From Lantana camara (lineage: Eukaryota > Streptophyta > Magnoliopsida > Lamiales > Verbenaceae), in contig CM074859.1 of the NCBI GenBank assembly GCA_037501455.1, positions 89,238,894-89,302,893 of the forward strand: a stretch of 64,000 bases of DNA. The letters are read 5' to 3'. Within the stretch, counting starts at the first letter, position 1. Each line of letters starts with the position of its first letter. This document shows, piece by piece, positions 24,897-36,915 of the stretch. Made by a program: the position numbers and the translations under genes. A model generated the notes under the pieces. That model did not search any database. It saw only the letters and a program-made list of their open reading frames with translations, and was not told where the DNA came from.

Positions 24897-26132
24897 TTAT
24901 ATTAACTTTAGATAGCGTTTATGTCTCTTATTCAGGATGAGACAACTTCCAAACAAGACATAATTTAATTTTTCAAGCGGAAAATTTAAATGCGCACATA
25001 AGTGATGCAATGAATGCATGGCGCCAGGATCATATAAAGCAGTAACTGGCGTGTTTAGAATGTGTACCGTACGGTCCGTACCCTCAACATTATTGGTAAG
25101 ATCCGGTTTCATCTTTCCTGCCACAGCATAAACTCGTCCTTTGACCATCGATTTCCCAGATGTTCCTTCTGTAGCCTTTCCTTTATTTCTTGGTTTTGGT
25201 CCTTTCGAACAGTTTTCCATTTGATGATCAGGGTTTCCGCACCATAAACATGTACCAACCTTCCTTCGACATTCCTTCTCAGTATGCCCTCGTTTGTAAC
25301 AATAGTCACAAACGATCTCTTCTTGAAGTTGTGGTGCTACCTCCTGAGGTCTGGGCCAGGATTGCACTTGTTTCTTCCCAGGAGGTGACTTAGATGGTTC
25401 AGTAGGACGTTTGGATTCTTGGGATAACTTATAGGGTGGTTCGGAATGATTATTTTCCAGATGGACTTCCTTATGTGTGGCTTCCGTTTTCATAGTTGTT
25501 TCCACGGCCTTGGTATAAGTTTCCAATTCAAACGGAGCCCAAGCCCACCTAAGATCAGACTTAAGTCCCTTGGTTAATCGTTGAGTCTTTTGTCGCTCAT
25601 CATGAAGAATATGTGGGGCATATTGGATCAACTGGATAAATTTAGCTTCATACTCAGCCACTGACGTATTGCCTTGCACCAGGTCCATAAATTCTACTTC
25701 GCGGGCATCCTTAACTACCTGGGGGATGTATTTGTCCTAAAACACTATAACAAAATCCACCCATCTATAATTAACTTGGCTTTCTACCTAAACACACTTG
25801 ATGTAATTCCACCAACTTAAGTCTGCTTCTTCTAACATAAAAACCGCAAACTGACTCCTTTCGAGTTCCTCAGGGGAAATACCCATTGCTTCGAAGATTT
25901 TCTCAAGACTTGCTATCCAGTTTTCAGCCTTAACATCGTTGGGTTCTCCGAAGAACTTAGGTTGATCCATTCGTAGAAACTTTTCCAAAGACTTCTCATT
26001 ATTATTCTTTGGTCCATTAGCACACGCTTACACTATTTCTTTTAAGGCGTCTACTAACTCAGAATTTCCTCCAGCCGAGGATGCACCTTCTCGTGGTGGA
26101 GTGCGATCTTGGGTGGTTCTTTGAGGAGACAT
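24897..26132 (-). pseudogene. gag: Ty3/Gypsy Gag with two zinc knuckles, start of protease
   Basis: From ATG at 26132 (MSPQRTTQD) the minus strand reads one frame to 24897, broken by three in-frame stops near 26025, 25787 and 25742. The longest open part is 263 codons (25688-24897). The visible order is a capsid core with FFGEP, ENWIASLEKIF and a WW pair; a second capsid helix region at AEYEAKFIQL; a proline/lysine-rich linker; two CX2CX4HX4C knuckles (CDYCYKRGHTEKEC and CLWCGNPDHQMENC); and a protease start where the catalytic D-S/T-G reads DPG. The frame then ends at the PPT, so the rest of pol is deleted. The domain order fits a chromovirus (Tekay/Reina-like). Nucleocapsid function is inferred from the family; this copy is dead. 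Confidence 0.9.
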
Positions 26133-26393
26133 TATGAACTGCAATCACCTTTACAGAGGGTATGATACATGACGGTTAGGAATGATTTGCAATTAATCAT
26201 GAAGGTAGGAATCACCAAATAATAGCAATCAATATACAAAATTCTTTACAAGTCGTTGCCGAGATAAAGCAAGTAAAGGTGCAAGAAAATGATATATTTA
26301 CTCACTATCCTACTGGTATCTTGAAGCGACTCTAATTTATAATGCAACAAGTAAAAGAACTGAGTACCCATCCAGTTAAGTCTCTTCTTAACT

Positions 26394-26412
26394 AAACCTG
26401 GCTTTGATACCA
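26394..26412 (-). other. Primer-binding site of element C (tRNA-iMet)
   Basis: This is the complement of the initiator tRNA-Met 3' end with one mismatch (TTTGATACCA for TCTGATACCA), 8 bp from the LTR start at 26421. Confidence 0.85.
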
Positions 26413-26420
26413 CTTCAAGT

Positions 26421-26460
26421 TGTAGCGTCTCCCCTAGCACTACAACCCCCGCACCGCAAT
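26421..26460 (-). repeat. Element C 5' LTR remnant (40 bp)
   Basis: It matches 10631-10670 nearly base for base and stops at GCAAT, where LTR E begins. The rest of this LTR is not in the window. Confidence 0.8.
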
Positions 26461-26536
26461 TGTAACAGCCCAAAACAGGGCCTGGATGAAAACAGTAACT
26501 TAAGGGCATTGGTAAAGCGTTTATAGACTATGATCC

Positions 26537-26829
26537 AACTTTTTGAACCATCATGCATTGCATTCTTACATGAACTTTGTGCTCGTATATGATCTGACAT
26601 GTTTTAAGGGGGAATTCTCGACCTTTGATATAGTTTACTATTCATAACCCGAGCCTACCTTGTTCATATTGTTACTTGAACCCTAGAGGTTCACCACACA
26701 TGTTTTCCTATCATTTGAACTTGTTTCTCGAGCTCAGAAAGTCTTTCTTGAACCATAAGGGTATTTTTGGAACTTACCGACCAAAGTTACTATTCATCTG
26801 AAAATGAGCTTTTGATTCCGATATCTTTT
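26537..26829 (+). repeat. Direct repeat, copy 1 (293 bp of LTR E)
   Basis: It matches 30205-30497 with about a dozen substitutions and no net length change. It begins AACTTTTTGAACC and ends GATATCTTTT. Confidence 0.9.
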
Positions 26830-29800
26830 TGTAACATCCCGCTCGTCCGATTTATAAGGTACGCCATGTTTCAACCTTTTTATGTGTTTAATTATGTGAT
26901 TTTATGTTTTTCGTGGCCCTATTTTGAACTCTTTTAGAGTTTAGGGGCCCCTTTGTAATTTTCTCTTTTTAGGGGTTTTTTGGTCATTTCTCGTTCGATC
27001 GAGTTTTTGACCTTTTCGACCCCTTCAACGCATTCGGGGCACCGAGACGAGTCTGTAGACTCTGAGTTTGCCCTATTCTGACGTCGTTTGTCCCTTCTAC
27101 TATTCGTCTTTCGCGCGAGGACCCGGGATAAAACACCCGGACCCTCGTTTTTCGAGCAAACGGTTCAGATGCTCTCTCTCTCTTCTCCCGCTCTCTCTCT
27201 CCACGACCCTCACACACACCCCAAGGTGTGATTTCACACACATGCCCAAAATCGCTCGTTTCTCGACGGAATTCGACGATCCAATAGTCCATTTCGATTA
27301 TCTCGACGACGCGGTCGCAACCGTACCAAGAACTTGACCAACCGATGACCGACGGTGGAGATATTGGCGATTTTCAGATGCGGCTGGAGGAGGTGGCGGA
27401 GCCGCCACTTCGCCGCCCTTTCGCGGCGGCTTCCGACGATCCTCCGCCGACACGCGCCCCACAACCAGCAAGAGGGCTTCCCGGCGCAGCGAGGGACTTT
27501 GGCGGCGCTTTTCGCCGCTTTTCGGTGACCCATTCCGATGGTTCAAGGTGGCTCCTACCCTTTTTCGACCCCCTGAGTCCATTTCCGGCATCATTTTGGG
27601 TGAATTTTGGCCGTAGGTGGTGGTTCCGGGGAGGCTTGCGGCGACAGAATATTCGAAGGCCAACGGGGGCCTTTTTCGGCCATCTTTTGGCCTCGGGCTC
27701 TTCACGAAAGTTGTTCGGAACGACGAGAACTAGAGGCCTTTGATCACATGACTCCTGATTCGGCCAATTAGCGGCGGATCGCGGTGGCACAATGGCGGTG
27801 CAACGGCGGCACTAGCTCCGAGGATTTTTCCGGCGAGCTACCTTAGGGCTTTCGAAGAGCTCATCACGGGTAAGACAATGCCTTTTACCGATCGCATTTT
27901 GGTTCACCGGTTTGGAAGTAATTTGGATTTGAAGATTTTAGGGTTTTCGTATTGTTGGATCTGAAATTGGTGACGATTGGCTTGGATTTTCTAGAAATTG
28001 ATCGAGGATTTGGAATGGGCACGAGGAATCCTTGCACGGGTGAATTTTTGGGATTTTTCCGGCACGTTCCGGCGACGGTCGAACGGCGTCCGGCCACTGT
28101 TCCGGTAGCTCCAGCGGCGGCGCTCCGGCGACCTTCGGACAGCTTGTCCGCTTCGTCGTGGTGAGTCCAACACCACCTTCCGTTCGTCAATCGGACACTC
28201 GGTTTATTTTCTACGAATTTATTTGTGTATTTGTGATTATTTGAATTAATTGTTTAAATGCAAATTAATTACTATATGTTTGAATTGTTGATCAATATGA
28301 ACTCTAATGTATACAAAATCATGTATGAAATGAATTATGATATATGTGGATGCTTTGATTTGCAATTTGAATCCCATTTTGTCTATTTGAGCTAATTGTT
28401 TAACTTGAAGGGATGTATGTGTAATTTTGGAAAAGATATGAATTTGTTTGATTTAATTAGGTAAACCGTGTCAATTGAATCCGTTCTGTGATATACGAAT
28501 TGGATACACTATACATGAATTATATGAACTTAGTATGGTTGGGAATTGATAGGTAAGCTCATGTGATTTATATGAAACTCGAAGCATGCTATTATGTGAT
28601 TTGATTGTTCTTGTAATACGTGTCTCTATATGAAATGTGATATGTTTTGATTTGCTATGTGTCCCAGTATGTTAAATTTGTTAAGTGTTTAACCTAGAGG
28701 GGAGGTTTATGTAATTTTCTGAAATGTGTAAATTGCATGATATGAACTGATTAACCTTGTTAATTGAATTTGTTATGTAATAAATAAATTATTCGTGTAA
28801 CAAATGAAATGATATAATTTGCTTTGCCTTTTAGTCCTTTTATTTGCATTAATTGTGCACCTGAACATGCCTTAACGTTTTGTTTTGCATGTAATTAATA
28901 TGAATTTGAATCCTGCTTATGTGATTGCAACTGTCGTGCGTCTCTGTGTGGTTGTATGTCTGAGTCTGAGCTTTGTGGTCTGTTTTGTGTCTCAGTTGGT
29001 TCAGGTGGACCCGGGGTGGTGACAAGTGAGTTGTGCAGGTTCCAGGGTGAACTATTTGCTGTGTCTTCGGCTGTGTTTGGTTCCAGGTGAGGGTTAGGAT
29101 CTTTTCTTTTAGCTAAATGACCTATGACCCTTATGTGCTAATGTTTCTAGCCCGCATGCGACTATATATTATATATATAGTTAAATATGTGCTAAGTATG
29201 ATATGTTATGATCTTGTGAACACCTTCGGATTTTGAAAGTATGTATACGAGCATTTGTAAGCTTAAGTTTTGAAACCCTTATGATATGATATGATATGTT
29301 ACGCTATGATATGATATGATAAGATATGTTATGATATGTTATGTAAGCGAGATCAGCCATGAAAGATTGGCATATGTATGTTATGTTCCGTATGACTGGG
29401 CCCCGGAGCTATGAGTGAGGACACCCGGGACGATATCGGGCCGTCGGGATTATCACTCCTTAGCATAGTTCCATATGATCCGAAGTGTCATGCACGACCC
29501 TGGGAGTTCGGGGAAGGCATACTCTTCAAGCTCGCGGTGTAAAAACCTGGAAAGACTGGCAGTGGGATCGCTACCCCTCGAGGTTATGTATGTATGGATA
29601 GTTTGGGTTTACGTAGCCCTTCTATCTCAGAGTTTGGTGGATTGGTATGTATGATTTCAGCTTTCTTATGTTAAATATGGAAGTAAGGTTGGAAGCTCAT
29701 TACTCGCTCGAGCATTATGATTATGTCTTGGAATTGTGAAACGGGGATAGTTTTATGAAATGATTTTTATTAGGTATATGTATATGTATGGGTTTTCTTT

Positions 29801-30204
29801 TAAAAATGATTTCGTGTCTAAAACCTATTCCCGGTTCATGATTCCTCCTTTTGATACGTGCTTTGCTCTATTACGTATATTATGTGGGTGTGCGTTAGCC
29901 CCCTTGCTCAGTCTTTGGACTGACCCCTCCCCTTTATGTTTTTAGTTGCAGGTTCAGGTCGTTGAAGTTCGTGCTAGGCGGATGTCAGTCGTGTTCTTCG
30001 AGTCTGTTGTCAGTCTGTCTGAGTTTGTTAAGCTTTTGTTTTGAATTATGGTTACAATTATATATACGATATATTCTACGCAGGTTTATGATCATGATTT
30101 AAATGTATGGAATTCGGGACAGGTTAGGACAGGTTTTCTGATTAGTTGAACCCGTTGATTTATGATTCCTGTTTGATTTCGGGATTAGGTATCTATGCTA
30201 GTCG
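26830..30204 (+). repeat. LTR 'D' (F family), 3'-truncated
   Basis: It starts TGTAACATCCCGCTCGTCCG, as does LTR F (50856). It contains the GC-rich leader island (27350-27850) with paired hairpins at 27393-27408 and 27412-27430, the conserved GTGAGT at 28161-28166 and the CAGTC/GACTG hairpin at 29909-29922. It ends about 280 bp after the hairpin without the usual terminal block, so its 3' end is lost. Overlapping frames on both strands at 27298-27790 (132-138 codons) come from high GC content and are not credited as genes. Confidence 0.8.
29281..29343. repeat. Imperfect (GATAT)n tract
   Basis: Tandem 'gatat' pentamers with 'gttat' variants inside LTR D. Confidence 0.8.
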
Positions 30205-30497
30205 AACTTTTTGAACCATCATGCATTGCATTCTTACATGAACTTTGTGCTCTTATATGATCTGACATGTTTTAAGGGGGAATTCTTGACCTTTGATACA
30301 ATTTACTATTCATAACCCGAGCCTACCTTGTTCATATTGTTACTCAAACCATAGAGGTTCACCACACATATTTCCCTATCATTTGAACTTCTTTCTCGAG
30401 CTCAGAAAGTTTTTCTTGAACCATAAGAGTATTTTTGGAACTTACCGACCAAAGTTACTATTCATCTGAAAACGAGCTTTTGATTCCGATATCTTTT
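30205..30497 (+). repeat. Direct repeat, copy 2 (293 bp of LTR E)
   Basis: The second copy of 26537-26829, continuing uninterrupted into the rest of LTR E (CCTATCC follows the GATATCTTTT end). Confidence 0.9.
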
Positions 30498-31200
30498 CCT
30501 ATCCAAGTTTACAGTCAAATCGACCCTTGAGTCAAGATGATTCTTTTGAAATCATTCTTGACTTGGAAATCTATTTTGAGCATTGGTTTTACTGAAAATG
30601 TTTACGAAAACCCTAGTTCACTATTCCTTCTACGGACGGTTTTCATTCAGAAAATGTTTTCTCTTCGGATTTGCACTACTTGAGCTATTTCAAGATTTTT
30701 GAGATGTTTTACAACTCTTGATTCAAACCCTAGCTTGAAATTTTGAAGCTTACGCTTGTACGTAAGAATTCACTATTCATTCTACGTTTTCAACTTTTTA
30801 ACAGTAAAATGTTTTATAGTCGATATTGGACTCAAAAAGCTTCTCGATTTATTTCTTGAATTTTGGAAACAATCCGGACTTGAAAATCATTCTAGAAAGT
30901 CGTTTTTCACTTGTGTTGAGTTTCAAGCTCAAAACTTTTATTCACTAAAACTAATGTATCTTTCAAACGGTAAATCCGATTTCGGCATATAAATATGCGT
31001 TTCGAAGCTAATTTTTGCCCAGACGGAATGGTTATACTTCCAGCCACTCACCTTCACGTTTTGGTAGTAAAATTACCGAAATACCCCCAACAGTCCCATT
31101 TTAGCTTCAACATGCCTAAAGCTTTCAAGAGAAGCTATCCTACTTTTGCTCTCATACCCTTACCTCAAGTTTATTTCCAATGTGAGGGGCTTCTCTTCAA

Positions 31201-31209
31201 CTATAAATA
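31201..31209 (+). promoter_or_regulatory. TATA box of LTR E
   Basis: CTATAAATA followed about 55 bp downstream by a long CT-rich tract (31258-31312), a typical plant LTR promoter and leader. Confidence 0.7.
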
Positions 31210-32808
31210 GAGGGCAAGAGGCATTTGATTCCTTGCTCAATGTTGTGTTAACAACACCCTTTCTTCCTCCCTCTCTCCCCCTCTTGCCGTCGGTCACCCC
31301 CTCTCTCTTAGGTTAGTTTGTTTTGTTTTATGTTATGTTTTAGTTTAATTTATGTTTTTATGTTATAGTACGTTTATATTATGTTTAGTTTAGTTCTTAG
31401 GGTCTTCCCTAAGCCATATAGGATTTTATTTTATGCATTTATTATATAGTTTTCATGATATGTTTTGATAGTTGTTTATATGTTTTAATTGTTTAGTATA
31501 TGCTTGAATATGTTATGAAATGCCCTATTATATGCTATGATCATGTGATATGGTTGTTATATTGTGGGAATTGATGCATGATTATGAAATTTGAATTATG
31601 TTCATGCATGTTAGCTAATGGAATAGTGATTTACAATTAATTATGTCACAACCTGTTACATGTTGGTATTGAATTTAATTTGTTACATGTTACATGCCTA
31701 AGGTTCATGACATGATATATGATATGATATGATATGATATATGTTGAGACATGCTCTTATATGGTTACATGATTCATTAATTATGAATTGAGCTTATGAT
31801 ATGATATGGATTAATGGAATAGAGTCTTGATCATATGTTATACACTTTGATAGTGTCACATGTTATAACCTAAGATAGAATAGTGTCTCTTAACTTGATC
31901 TTATGCCTTAATTGGACCACTTAACCATAGGTTATACCTTTAACCTAGATCACACTTGATTATAATAACATGAACTTGAAAATATAGGTTATAATCAAGA
32001 TCATAATTTAATTAGGGTATGTCTGTGTACATGCCGTGTGTGTGTGTGTGTGTACGTGCATGGTGTGTGTATAGTAAGGGTTTGACCCGACATGTGAATA
32101 GTAACTATGAATAGTAATCTAGAATAGTAATCCTGAATAGTACTCTTGAATAGTGTTTTTAAATAGTAAAAATGAAATAAAACTTGTGCTTTCTTAATAG
32201 ACATTTGCACGTAGGGATTTCAAATCCAAGGTCTAAAATGTGTTTTCTTTCGAGGACTTCTTTCATAACTTAAGGTTTGCGATAGGATTCATAATTTGAC
32301 TAAAGCTTACTCGATTATATTAAGATCATAGTCCCACGTTAAGAGTAACTCACTTTAACGTATTCCTTTGTGTGTTACCTTTCTTGAATACCTTAAATGG
32401 TATTACTCTCTTGTGTTACATGTTCCTTGTTCATGCATTTCATATGCATCTTGGTTAGTAGTGGGTCGTAGTTCTTAAGCTCACTCTAGTACACCACCTA
32501 CAGGAGTTAAAGTTGAGCACTGGGATCCCCAGGGCACCGCGTAATCTGTCTACCTACCTTTTGTTACTATTAGGTGAGGTGAAGTTAAAATGTTTCCAAA
32601 ATGGAACAACGATTATACTATCGTATTACATGTTTTTGAATTCAAAGCTAAACCTTGTTTTGAACTATCCCTTTTATAGGGACATTCTTTTGAAAGGATC
32701 ATTCATACTTTAATAGTATACCTTGATCTAAAGCACATGTTTTCCAAAGTTCTGCATTCCTGTTCAAAGACAGTTACATGTTCTGCATATGTTTTCAAAG
32801 TACAGTTT

Positions 32809-32871
32809 CATATGTTTTACAGACAGAATCATATGTTTTACAGATAGAATCATATGTTTTACAGACAGAAT
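32809..32871 (+). repeat. 21-bp tandem repeat, 3 copies
   Basis: Units start at 32809, 32830 and 32851 (CATATGTTTTACAGAYAGAAT). They end at the junction with truncated element F. Confidence 0.9.
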
Positions 32872-33539
32872 CGAGAGCTCGACCTTTTTGACCCCTTCTT
32901 TGCATTTGGGGCATCGAGACGAGTCCGTAGACTCTGAGTTTGCCCAATTCTAACGTCGTTAACCCCTTCTTCCGACCGTTTTCGTGCACGAGGACCCGAG
33001 ATATATACCCCGAATCCTCGTAGTTCGTGCCAAATACTACAGACTCTAGCTCTCTCTCTTCTCCAGCGATCAAATCCGTTCCCACCACTGTTCACATACA
33101 CTTGAGGTGTGGAAACACACACTTGTTCGTTCTCGCTCGTTTCTCAACGGAATTCGACGTTTGATTAGTGAAAATTAACCAGCTCGACGAGCCTGTCACG
33201 ATGATACCAAAATCGGAGCCTAAAAACAAGCGGAGGTGGCGCTACGGCGAGCAGCAGGTGGCGCGGCTTAGAGCCGCCACTTTGCCGCCCATTCGCGGCG
33301 GCTTTCGGAGGCGATTTTCAGACACGCGCCTCAGACCCATGAAGGAGACATCCCGGCGCAGTGAATGGTGTTGGCGGCGCGACCATCCGGCCAGTGGCGG
33401 CGGCTCACGCGCCGCCTGAAAGTCACGGCGGGCGGCTGTGCTATTGTAGCGCGACGAAACTCGTCGTTCCGGTGACCTTTTCCGATGGACTTCAACGGTT
33501 CCTAGCGTTTTTCGACCCCCTGAACACTTTTTCGGCCTC
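32871..33539 (+). repeat. Element F 5' LTR, part 1
   Basis: It matches 51020-51695 in the 3' LTR, including the TATA-like GATATATACC at 33000-33009, a CT-rich leader and the GC-rich island with a hairpin at 33284-33302. It lacks about 170 bp of the LTR start. It is interrupted at GCCTC (33535-33539). Confidence 0.9.
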
Positions 33540-34913
33540 TGATGGGTGTCGAGACCACCAATAATAAATCCCAAATATTGCACACGATTAAATTGTAAAA
33601 TAGTGGCAACGGGTATCGATCCACGGGGATTGGACGAGTTTGTACTCTTTTAATATGCCAAGGAAGTAAAACGAACAATTAAAATAGGGGGATTTGTCAA
33701 GTTTTAGATTAGACTAATAAAAATTTAACTTAAAATAAACGATTAAACTGGCAAGAACGAGAAGTAAAATTAGATTAAACCTGGACAAATTCAATAGATG
33801 ACAGATAGCTGGGATTTTCCTACGCATGCATCAGACTGTGATCACGGACAGGGTGATTAATTCCTCATTAGGCTAGCTACAGTTACCAGTTACCTTAGGC
33901 TCCCTCGTTTCTTCTTACTTTTTAGAATAATCTGAAGAAACTCCTAAAGACTATTCCCTAACTAACTAATAACCCTTATCAGAAACTCCTTCAAGGATTC
34001 AATTAGCTAATTGCTTTACGAGCTAAAGAAACACTAACCCTAACCGACTTAGTAGAAACTCCTACTTCGCCTAATTAGACCGTAATATTCCACAACACAA
34101 AATCAGCCGAACTTAACAACCTAGTGTTGATTGCCACTTCGTTAATTGCCCGGCTAGACTCCACCAAACGAATTAACTAGCTGTATGTGTATTGATAATT
34201 CAAGGATTCGTGCACTAACCAAAGAATAAACCAACACTCAATGACATGAAATCGGAAATAAAACGGATAACTTTGATTAATCAACCCAAAGAAATTGTCT
34301 CACGACATCTAAAGCATGCTTGGAAAATCCCAACTATAAACGAACTAGAAATTCATAACGAAATTCAAAGCATGAAAATAAAATAGCAGCATAGTTTTAA
34401 CAAAACAAAGGAAAGAAGAATAAACTAGTGTGATGCTCTCCCCAATCTCGGTTCTTCTCCTTTTATGTAGTGCCAAGACTTGAATTCTTCCCCCACTCTT
34501 CCTCCACGATCTGCCATCATAAAAGCCATGTTCTCTACACGTTTTGTCCAAGTTACTGCCCGAAAAACGGGTCAGGGTTCCTGACCGTGACCTCAGGCAA
34601 GCTTCTTCACTATCTCTCCACATTAAACGCCCACTAACTCTTCATCAAGCACCGTCATTACTCCAAGAACGTGCATCCCCCTCCTTTAACGTACGTAACT
34701 CTTTGTTTGAGCTTTTGAATTCCAAATTTATGGCCTTCAATTGCATTTGTTCTCCAATTAATCCCAAAATAAGGTGGATGACCTCTAATTTCATGCAAGT
34801 CGCAATTTCCTACAAAGAAACATTAAACCAATTAATAGATCACTATTAAACCAAATCATGGAATAAAATATCACAACTGTAGGCTCAGTAATTGGTAAAG
34901 AAATGACTTATCA
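33540..34913 (-). repeat. Athila-like 3' LTR (1374 bp)
   Basis: On the plus strand it begins TGATGGGTGTC and ends GACTTATCA. It differs from 39760-41133 by about eight substitutions, for example near 33867, 34148, 34622 and 34855. Confidence 0.97.
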
Positions 34914-34929
34914 AATCCCCCCACACTTA
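34914..34929 (-). other. Polypurine tract of Athila-like element
   Basis: The minus strand reads AAGTGTGGGGGGATT followed at once by the LTR start TGATAAG, the arrangement usual for Athila/Tat elements. Confidence 0.9.
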
Positions 34930-36915
34930 GGCAATGCTTGCCCTCAAGCATCAACTAAGATCAAAGATAATAGAGAAATTTGACTCTATTCAATGAAAAC
35001 ACGAAATGGGCAATGTAAACTAGGAGTGAAAGTATAATTTTCGCCCTACACTACCAAACATTGAACCAAATGCAATGAGAGTCTCACATAAGAAAACACA
35101 ACGCCCGGTCACCATCTTAAGCACATGCATGATTTACCCAAGTTGAATTATAAACCATTTAATCCTAGAAATCATATTCAACTTATTAGATGAAGGGTAT
35201 GCACAGGGAAGTTTCAAATGGAAACAGTAGTTGTGGGGAATTAGGATTATTCGTAATTAAATCATTAAGGAACTTTTGCTAGGATTTACTTGGATTGTCA
35301 TTGGCCTTTTGACGCGAAGGCAAACATTTGTGATGAATGCCATCCGGTTACTCAACCGATCACAACCTCAAGTGGCTTTCCCTTACTCATAATTACCCGT
35401 TTTATTGTGATAAATCACTTATTTAGTTGGGTAATTAGTGGAGTATTCATAAATTGCCTCACTCGTGGAGATTATTTGGGACCGTTTGACGCGAGCACAA
35501 ACATTTGTGATGAATGTCACCCGGTTACTAAGCCCCATTTAATCATTTCAACAGATTTTTGGCGCTGCACATAATAGATCATACCACGCAATTTCCAAGC
35601 TTAAATTAAATCCCTAGCTCCACCACAATTTCCCAATAAACAAGTGAAAATTCAAGTGCATACCAAATTCAACTTCTAAGCTTCATAAGTTTATATTCAA
35701 GAATGGTGTCATTTTAATCACACAATTTAATGTTCTATCCTTTAAAAACCAGGCACGCTATTTCCAAAAATGTGAGAATATCACCAACACTTAGCCAATA
35801 TTTAGCATACAAGACTCAACCATGCTTCATATCCTTTTAAAATTAATCCGTCATTGCCTAAATCGTAATAATTCATCAAATAAGAATCAAATTAAGCCAC
35901 ATCGTATCTCCTAATCATACATAAAGAGGGCCTGAATTCAGTACTCACAGCTATAAACATGCAACTATAGAAGCAATTTTGCATATTTTCAGCCCATTAT
36001 CAACTCAAAAACGCCCCGAAATCATGCAAAAATGCAAAAATTTTCTCATACAGCCCTAATACCCAATATTTCCCCCACACTTAAAAACATGTTGTTCTCA
36101 ACATAAAGTAAGTCATAAATGAAAAACGAGGACTTCCCTGAACCCGGTAGAGGTGTGATGGTTGGGAGCCAGATGTGAGGAATCCTGTCTATGATCATGG
36201 TTAGCCATCCTATCAGTATCAGTCTGCAAATTTCTTCAATTTGTGTTATCTGTGCATTAGCCCTGATTGTTTTGTGATGTTGCAGGCCGACGGAGTCACG
36301 GCCTGGGTTTTGGTGTTGTGGCAGAAGTCGTGGAATCAAATAAGATGAGGGTCTCTTCGTCGAAAGTGGTAGTTAGTCAATCATGCCGTTAACCATGGTG
36401 GAATTAGGTCTTGGAGTTCTAGAAATTAGGGATTTTGGTGAATTGGAGAGATTGATTTGTGAGTTGGGGTTCTTTGGAAGTAGGCGGCTGATTGGAGTGA
36501 TGTTAGGGTGGTTTACGTGGTGGGTCGGGTCATTACGTGCGGACCATGATGCGGGTAGGGAGACGGGTGGTTCAGGTATGTGGTTAAGCTCTGATTACCA
36601 AAAATGGACCCAGAACCCTTGTCCGTGACCTCAGACAAGTTTCCTCACAGTAGCTCAATAGTAAGTTCACTAGTTAATGCAATTGATCAACAATGGTTCC
36701 GCTTTTGTGCCTCCCGCACACTTATCTAATTCTGGTACCTGCACATTTTCCTGCAAAACACGAGAAGAGAAGAGATTACGTCGGGGCGAGGAAAACGAGC
36801 AAAGAAAGAAAACGAAAAACTAAAAAAAAACAAAAGCAAGGGAAAGAAATATGGGTTGCCTCCCATATAGCGCCCTTGTTTAACGTCATGGACTAGACGA
36901 GTTTTTGTTTCACAC
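34930..36915 (-). mobile_element. Athila-like 3' non-coding region
   Basis: About 2 kb lies between pol and the PPT, where full-length Athila elements may carry an env-like frame. No such frame is visible. It holds a duplicated 50-bp block (35307-35356 and 35484-35533, both with 'gacgcga', 'acatttgtgatgaatg' and 'ccggttact'). It also has a second PPT-like tract (36072-36083) and a segment near the pol end (36850-36895, 'gggttgcctccca') common beside Athila/Tat genes. The plus frame at 36383-36628 is not recognisable. Confidence 0.7.

Larger units (their letters stand above)
10631..26460 (-). mobile_element. Element C: gag-bearing Gypsy relic, host of A and E
   Basis: Both LTR starts match over their first 40 bp (10631 and 26421, sharing 'ctagcactacaaccccc'). 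The order on the minus strand is 5' LTR (26460-26421 remnant), PBS (26412-26394), gag relic (26132-24897), PPT (24868-24851) and 3' LTR (24850-10631, interrupted). The interior is only about 1.57 kb. After the first residues of protease it goes straight to the PPT, so reverse transcriptase, RNase H and integrase are missing. The 3' LTR holds element A and the 5' LTR is cut by E after 40 bp. Confidence 0.8.
26461..32870 (+). mobile_element. LTR 'E' (plus strand), interrupted and truncated
   Basis: It begins TGTAACAGCCC directly at the break in C's LTR. It runs to 26829, is interrupted by LTR D (26830-30204), restarts with a 293-bp overlap (30205-30497) and continues to about 32870, where it is cut off by element F. 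A TATA box at 31201 followed by a CT-rich leader (31258-31312) fixes the plus orientation. Downstream sequence (31313-32800) is AT-rich with 'gatatgatatgat' runs. No coding frame is credible (32513-32713 and 30995-31210 are short and motif-free). No PBS or second LTR is seen. Confidence 0.65.

Noticed and set aside
27298..27790. Overlapping 130-138-codon frames on both strands
   Set aside because: They lie in a GC-rich LTR island where stops are rare. Homologous islands in F, G and H do not keep the frame, and no domain is visible.
36383..36628. 81-codon plus-strand frame in the Athila-like 3' region (env candidate)
   Set aside because: Wrong strand for the element, short, and without signal peptide or membrane segment typical of an env-like protein.
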